Source: Prostheceraeus crozeri (Eukaryota > Platyhelminthes > Polycladida > Euryleptidae). From it: DNA of 64,000 nt. This document shows, one piece after another, positions 58,007 through 64,000 of this stretch. The notes beneath the pieces were generated by a model. That model saw nothing but the letters and a program-made list of their open reading frames with translations. It ran no database searches and had not been told where the DNA came from. Numbering within the stretch: position 1 is the stretch's first letter; each line of letters starts with the position of its first letter. The stretch lies in assembly GCA_907163375.1 (NCBI GenBank), contig CAJQUW010000459.1:310001-374000 (forward strand), given 5' to 3'. The translations under genes and the position numbers were made by a program.

Positions 58007-59141
58007 TTTTAGAGTTTATGATCATCTTCTTCATCTGGGCTATGATCGGTAACTGCAGTGGGCGCCATATTTTTCTATTCTGAAATTAAAGAGAATTATT
58101 GAAAATAGCTTTCGCATGTACCATGTAATTTTCAAAATCATGCATACTTTGCATCACAAGAGACGAAAATAATCTAATGTTGTGTCTTCAAAAAAAAACT
58201 AACATGCTGGTTTACATTTGAAGTAGAAAGCTGTAGTAATAGCAACTACGAAGCTTCGAGTAAGCAAATAGTGGTGCAAGTGTAGTCAGAGGGTGTTCCA
58301 TCGTTATCAAACCATGGGTAGGCCTACTGAAGACGATCCTAATATCATATATCGTTAACTTCCTAAAATACTTTGCACAAGATTTGCATAATGCAAGATA
58401 ATAGAAGAGCCAAACAAACTGATAGCTCGCACTATTGCTGTTAAACAATTGTCACTACACGGCATTCGATGGACATGTGCATATTTGTAGGTACATGTGC
58501 AAATTAGGTCTACTTGATATATCATCGGAAAGGCCACTTTTGTCCTCTTCACCACTGTCTCTGCATTGTGTTCACCATCTCATAACGGGGTCTATCATAA
58601 TGTCATCATCTCCATTGTTAATTAGATCATGCAGAGTATGAATCGCTGAGGTATTTTTATCTGAAAGAGATACTTATTCTGACATTCACAGTAGCGGATT
58701 ACGCGATGGCACATATATACGTATATTCCAGTACATATTGCTGCACTGCCACTGAACTAAGTCGAATTTGAATATCAGACTGGTGATCAGGGCTAGAAAA
58801 TACGTCAAATAAAACATACATGGACACGAAAAGATTATGAAAGTTCAAAACTGAATATTTTGCTCAACTTGCAAAAATGAAGAATTTCTTCGCGCCATTT
58901 TGAAAAACAATATGAATTTCCCGCCAAATGGACGAAATTGAAAAAGTGATTTCACATCACAAATCTTGAACAATGTTCTAAGTCATGTTTTGTCAAGAAG
59001 AAATGATACGAAAAACGAGTTTTCACGGTTGAACTGAAGCATAAATGGAGGTAAGTTACCTGGCATACGTATATATGCCACCGCGTTTTATGGGTTAATA
59101 TGTGAATATATTGCGTGTCAACTCATTGTTTCTGCATAGCT
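58007..59141. other. No gene recognised
   Basis: AT-rich unique DNA with short chance frames only. A TAGGCCTAC word is present at 58320. Confidence 0.5.
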
Positions 59142-59780
59142 TTAGACATACTTTCTTTTTTCTATTGAAACCTGTTTTACAGAATTAAAAGCTTTTTTGA
59201 AATCTGTGAATTCAATGCAAACCGGTTGTCGATACTCGCTTTTTTCGATCAACTGGCTGACAGTATCAATGTGGTCAGTCGTTGAAAAGCTTTTGCGAAA
59301 TCCTGCCTGTTCAATTCCTTGATTTTCATCTAGTGTTTTCGTAATACGGTTGCAGATAATCCTCGTAAAAAGCTTGTACAAATGCGAAAGCAAAGTAATA
59401 GGTCTGTAACTTTTTGCATTTATTCTGTCGCCTTTCTTGTGAATCAGAATTATAGAACCAATCTTGCAGTCTTCTTGAATTCCGTGGTTTTTTTGTATAC
59501 TGAAATTGTAGCAATTCTTTTCACTACCACATCATCAGCTGCTTTGAGTAAGTCTATCAGTAGTACATCACTGCCACTTGCTTTTCCTTCCTTCATAGTG
59601 CTCATGTCGAACCTCACTTCGCTTGCTAGTATTGGGCTTTTATGATTTTGGCCTGTTTCTTCGACGTCCTCGTCAGCGACTTCTGTCGAGTTGTGCAGTG
59701 ATTAATAGAAAGAGCGACATTCCTCCAGAATCTTATGTCTCTCGGTCATCATATTTCCAATTTTGTCTATGTCTGCTGTA
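59142..59780 (-). pseudogene. RTE reverse transcriptase, partial
   Basis: Contains a SEVRFDMSTMKEGKASGSD stretch (motif 1 region), then HLYKLFTRIICNRITKTLD, GIEQAGFRKSFSTTDHI and CIEFTDFKKAFNSVK (first catalytic Asp region). At least two frameshifts or stops lie between 59400 and 59650. Everything after motif A is missing. Confidence 0.72.
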
Positions 59781-59781
59781 A

Positions 59782-60290
59782 TTAATTTTTTCCCAAACTC
59801 ATTGCTTTTTGTGCTGATCCAATGCCTTTATTTTGTTCGATGTAACACCGGACTAACTCGCTGTTGAATCTACGCAAGTCATCTCTTATCAGCTTCCTAA
59901 CCAACTTACACAACTCTTCATATTGAACTTTAGTTCTTGCCGATAATTTATTGAGCTTGAAGTTCCTTCTTTCTTCAATGAAAGTTTTCGTCTGTTCCGA
60001 CAGTTTACCATTTCGTCTGTTTCTTCTCATTTGATTGAGGGCCGTTGATACAGTTTCCAGTACAACATCTTTGAATACGCTGAAGTCGCTTTCGGTTTCG
60101 TCTTCCTTAGCTTCATTATCCAAGTTCGTTGAGGTACTAAATCTGTTTGACAATACTATTTTGAACTCTTCTTGGTTTTCTTTGATGACACACGTGTCGA
60201 TTGTCCGCTTTTTTTCGAAGTCATTTTGACACGTTCCCATCTTTCATTTAAATTTATTGTTGCGCGTACTAAACGATGGTCTGACATTTT
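59782..60290 (-). pseudogene. RTE endonuclease C-terminus and endonuclease-RT linker
   Basis: Begins MSDHRLVRATINLNERWERV at about 60290-60240, the S-D-H-R-L-V-R-A motif that normally follows the T-N segment within about 20 residues. The open 152-residue frame 60240-59782 is the charged linker with SEQTKTFIEERRNFKLNKL. It is the best preserved part of this element. Confidence 0.75.
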
Positions 60291-60299
60291 CATGCAATT

Positions 60300-61500
60300 T
60301 GTATTGTACATATTGCTGCCCAATTAATATGTATCTAATGTTCATATTAATTACTATTTATTACATGAATTTGTTATTGTGGATTTGAAGCCATATTAAT
60401 ATTCAGCTAAAAGTTTTAATTATCGGCATAGTTTAACTCTGGCCTTAATATCATCAACCCTGCTTACGTCTACAACCTAATAATTTCCTAATTAGAACAA
60501 CATGCATGATTAAGCTACATTCCTTACAACATATCTGATCGAGAAACGAAACTCACATAACATATACCTGCATGTGTTTAGTAAATAGGTTTATTAGCCA
60601 CATAATCTGCTTTTATGAACAACATTGCATCATTATCCTAGTGAAACATGTCATTAATTACAATTGGCCTTCATTTCCACCGACTATCCTACTTTGATTC
60701 GGGCTATCAGTATGACTGCGTATGAAAACGCAGTATGATGCTTGCATAGATGCATGCTTGCTTATATGTGTGTGTGTGAGTGTAGATATAACGATATTTT
60801 TACTAATCGTAAGAGGCAGTCATCAAAGAATGCCACTGCATTAAATGATGCCGATATCTTTTTATTTCTAATACATGTAGCCTAATAGTAGAATAAACAA
60901 TATACGCCGAAGTTTTAAGCTTTCAAGGCAAGAGGCTATATGAAGCAAGTTATCTACGATTTGTTGTAGACTACCAATTGAGCAGCATAAGCTTTATACA
61001 GGTATTGTTTTTTTCATTTATTAATTGTTTTATTTCACGCGAAATGATACATACAAAATTCTGTCTAACACAATATGCATTACATCTAGTTTAGTGGATT
61101 AAATTCAGAAGGAAGCCATAGGTAATCAAAGCATAGTTTAAAAAGCTAAGTAAACAAACTATCAGATAGTCATTTACGGTAGGTCTATATCAAAGTTGAT
61201 GATACCACAGTTTTATCATAGAAAGATCAATCTTGTGGTTGAAGAAAGGTTGTATTTACATGTACATACATGCAAGCCTGCATGTCCATACATGTAAGCT
61301 TACATGTAGATGACTTGCTATGACATGATATGGTTATATACTTAGGTAGAATTTTTCCAAGAAAACCGCAAATGATCATTCATGGTCAATTTCTTTACTC
61401 TTGGGGGTACCCAAGCTCTTGGGTCCGCACGCCAAGATTCTTGGGAACCCTCCCCCCCCCAAGACTACCCTAAACCTCAGAGTGACCCCAAGACCCTACC
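60300..61500. other. Unidentified ~1.2-kb insert inside the second RTE
   Basis: It separates two neighbouring endonuclease motifs. AT-rich, with ACATGTA words, a 20-bp palindrome at 61289-61308, repeated CTTGGG/CCCAAG words and a C-run around 61452. No reading frame is supported, so it may be a non-autonomous element. Exact ends and target-site duplication could not be fixed by eye. Confidence 0.5.
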
Positions 61501-61504
61501 TTGT

Positions 61505-62237
61505 CTCTAGTCTGTTAGTGCTAATGAAATCAATTTCATTCCTTATCTCCTTTTTCGGGCTTATCCACGTCCATCTGCGAGTTTCCTTCTTTTCAAACAT
61601 GGTATTGGCAATGAGCAACTTATTTGTATCCATAAATTCCAACATTCTTTGACCTTGGCTGTTTTTCCAATTTTCTCGAACCTACCGATACCTTTGAAAT
61701 CTACCACATGTTCGCTTTTGTCCCGATCTTGGCGTTGACATCTCCCATCACTACGTTATAATACACTGTTTTCTGCAAGATCTCTTCTAAGGTACCATAT
61801 ACTTCTTCAACTTCTTCAGCGTCATATTCCGAGGTAGGCATATAGACTCGCACCAGCCTCAATAGCTGAATTCTGTTCATTCTGATAATGAGGCATGAGA
61901 GTCTGTCACCGCATCAGTCAAAGCTGAGTCAATGAGGAAGCCTTACCATACCTTCCCCCTTGTTTGTCTTGTGATGTACACAATACATTGCCTGATTTAA
62001 GGACCGTAGCCGTAGTCTTCTAGTTTCAGATAGACAAGTAACGTTCCATTTGATGCTTTGGAGTTCACATTCAAGTTCTTCTACGTGGTTGTCTTTGCGA
62101 ATGGTTCGAATATTGTAGGTACCTATGTAAAACCGGTGATTCTTAGCACCCTCTTTCCTCCCTAATGGAGGAATGGCGGGGACTGAAAGCCTTGATTTGC
62201 TTTCTCTCTTCATGTGGGATATGAGCATACCCACCAC
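61505..62237 (-). pseudogene. RTE endonuclease, N-terminal and central part
   Basis: 62237-61929 contains FYIGTYNIRTIRKDNHVEEL and TCLSETRRLRL, the T-x-N-I-R-T and E-T-R motifs of RTE endonucleases. Then, with stops and frame changes, come a YMVP-type region, RRWTWISP and NEIDFISTN (conserved near the C-terminal side) at about 61505-61545. The catalytic G-D-F-N/K is degraded. Confidence 0.7.
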
Positions 62238-62580
62238 GCTTGCTCATGATGTATTGGTGGGGCTTATGATCGGAGTTTGCCTTCTCCTAGCCTACTAAAT
62301 AATCTGCAAGTGTTTTGGATTCGTAGGTTTCCTTCTTGTATGTGAAATGGTCTAAACAGGCTTAAGGAGCTTCACCAACCCCAGCACTGGAGAGTTTGAT
62401 TATCCTGGCGCATTCCAATCGCCAGTTAGCCGCTGTTGATGGCGCTACCTAGGGACTTGGGGGTATGATGAGGTAATAGTTGGCTAATGGCTCGGACTTC
62501 TTGCGATCTTTTTAAAATGAGATGTAGATTGGCAAGCCCCACACCTCAACCGCATCCATTGAGCCTCACCCCGCACTATC
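62238..62580 (-). other. Probable 5' untranslated region of the second RTE
   Basis: The minus strand begins with a GCGGTTGAGGTGTGGGGC-type stretch and runs, without a long frame, into the endonuclease start. Position and composition fit an RTE leader; this is inference only. Confidence 0.4.
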
Positions 62581-64000
62581 TGATTGTATTAACTTTCATT
62601 AACTGATGATGAGCAATTTTGACTTGAAGCATGTTTGACCCTAATAGTGAATGATTTTTGATATAAAATGATAGGAAATCCTCGATGTTCCACAAAAATC
62701 TAATTTCCGTTCACTCACATTAGCACGGCAGCCAGAGCGAGTTTCCGCAGAAAACGAGACCGAACTTTTTCACACAACGATATACACCCAGACATGTAAA
62801 TGGGCCTGAATTTTCAGGCCCGGACCCACTCAGACAACTGCCGCCCGGCCCAGGCCCGCTGCATCGGAAATGTTCAGGCCTAGACAAGGCCCGACCTGTG
62901 ATTAATGCTTTTGTCATACATAATACATAGGCTTTTATAATTCTGTATTTGTTATACTATGATGATAAATTTCATACATATCTGACTTTTGATCTATAAA
63001 TTGTCGACTTTGAACTGGATTTTTGTGGTAAGCTTTACAAAAATTTATGCGTAATTTAGAGTTGGATTAATCATTCGCCTGGCTTTCGGAATAGTCGAAG
63101 ATCAGCAGGCCGGAGATATTCAGGAGATATTCGTCTCCCTTTATCTCACCGACAGGTCAATGTCAAGGAAGCGTAATTCAACAGAATTAGAGAACAACCT
63201 TGAACTTCAGCTGTCTTCTATATTACATGGCGTCAAAAACATTCGCTGAATTGAAACATTTTTACACTGGTCTCGCGATCTCAATTTATTTCAAAATTTT
63301 TTGATTTCTCAATTCGCTCCTCAATCCTCAATTTACTTTCACGATCTCAATTTTACTAACCGTGCACGCTTGTAGTGAATTTACACTAATCAATGAAAAA
63401 ATGCTTCTCTGACCCCTCGTGACTAGTTCTGACTATGACCATCAGAATTGAGAAAAACAACTATTGTTGCACACTGACTTTGCATATGTTGTTGCAGTGT
63501 CGTTTTCATTTCTTCCAACTTCATCTGCAAGTCGCTTGCAGATGCCATATCAGCAAGTGCCTTAGCAAAAATTACTTACAAACCATCAGTTTTCTTTTTG
63601 TGACCACATGGATTCTTCTATTGTAATTGTAGGTTACAGAAAGAGTGATTAATCGAGGACGTATGCCGAGATCAATCGAGAGTTCTGTAACATAATTGTT
63701 GTAGACTGTTTTGCGCTAACCGTGTTTGCATGTGATTTATAAAACTGTGAGAAGTTATTTCCTGTTTTAACAATAAAGAACAGTAGCCAGATGTCTGTAG
63801 ATGGAATAGCACCGACATGCATATAGGCGCATAATATCTGACAGTCATACAACAGAGATTGATGTCTGTGGATGTCGAGTAATTATTGGCGTTTCCATTA
63901 AAAAATTACATTGAAATAACTACAATCAAGTGATATTGAATAATTCCATATTTTATTTAAAATTGACAATTGTCGACCAAGAATGGCTGTTGTTGAGTAA
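62581..64000. other. No gene recognised; short GC-rich patch
   Basis: Mostly AT-rich. A patch at about 62809-62900 is rich in GGCC/GGCCC words (inverted CAGGCC and GGCCTG) and reads as low-complexity Gly/Pro/Ser on the minus strand. No exon or element was supported. Confidence 0.5.

Larger units (their letters stand above)
59142..62237 (-). mobile_element. Second RTE-type LINE, split by about 1.2 kb of other sequence
   Basis: Minus strand, in order: endonuclease 62237 to about 61505, unrelated DNA about 61500-60300, endonuclease C-terminus and linker 60290-59782, and partial RT to 59142. The RT ends before its Y-x-D-D box. RT wording (ECIEFTDFKKAF type) differs from the 47-51 kb element, so it is a separate lineage. 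Confidence 0.7.

Noticed and set aside
62720-62917. 65-codon minus-strand Gly/Pro/Ser frame
   Set aside because: Low-complexity GGCCC-rich DNA rather than a protein with domain features.

Overview
This is eukaryotic, almost certainly metazoan, genomic DNA. It has spliced exons with GT-AG introns, several non-LTR retrotransposon remnants, a Penelope-like element, and cut-and-paste transposase relics. Frequent TAGGCCTA-type words and ACATGTA-type words, together with the repeat protein type, suggest a marine invertebrate (echinoderm, other invertebrate deuterostome, or lophotrochozoan). The taxon is an inference and is not proven.

Region 1 (1-44290) is one head-to-tail array of about 1.66-kb units that runs off the left edge of the window. 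Every unit carries the same two plus-strand exons. A 36-bp exon encodes a Thr/Pro linker (VTTTTPPTTTT), and a 477-bp exon encodes a 159-residue domain bracketed by two cysteines. All introns are phase 1, so the exons splice in frame in any number. The window holds 26 intact exon pairs plus a 27th linker exon. The 27th domain exon is reduced to a three-residue stub followed by TGA. The spliced product visible here is about 4,460 residues and the 5' end lies outside. It looks like a giant mucin-like extracellular repeat protein. Shared private variants show that the array was built by blocks: 2-unit blocks (units 6-7 and 8-9) and 4-unit blocks (units 18-21 and 22-25).

Region 2 (44.3-53 kb) is a transposon graveyard. 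It holds a hAT/ZMYM1-like transposase relic, an IS630/Tc1-mariner-like transposase relic, and a minus-strand RTE-type LINE. The RTE is interrupted by a Penelope-like element insertion with 15-bp target-site duplications. The Penelope insertion is an inverted pair (two 858-bp arms around a 523-bp centre), and each arm ends in a hammerhead ribozyme motif. Beyond it, 51.4-53.0 kb holds decayed, partly duplicated copies of the array's long-intron sequence.

Region 3 (53-64 kb) is mostly non-coding. It contains a decayed CR1/jockey-type LINE (53.6-56.15 kb), the 3' end of another RTE (56.8-57.2 kb), and a second RTE (59.1-62.2 kb) whose endonuclease is split by about 1.2 kb of unrelated sequence. 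No intact host gene was recognised outside the array, and no tRNA, rRNA or CRISPR was seen.
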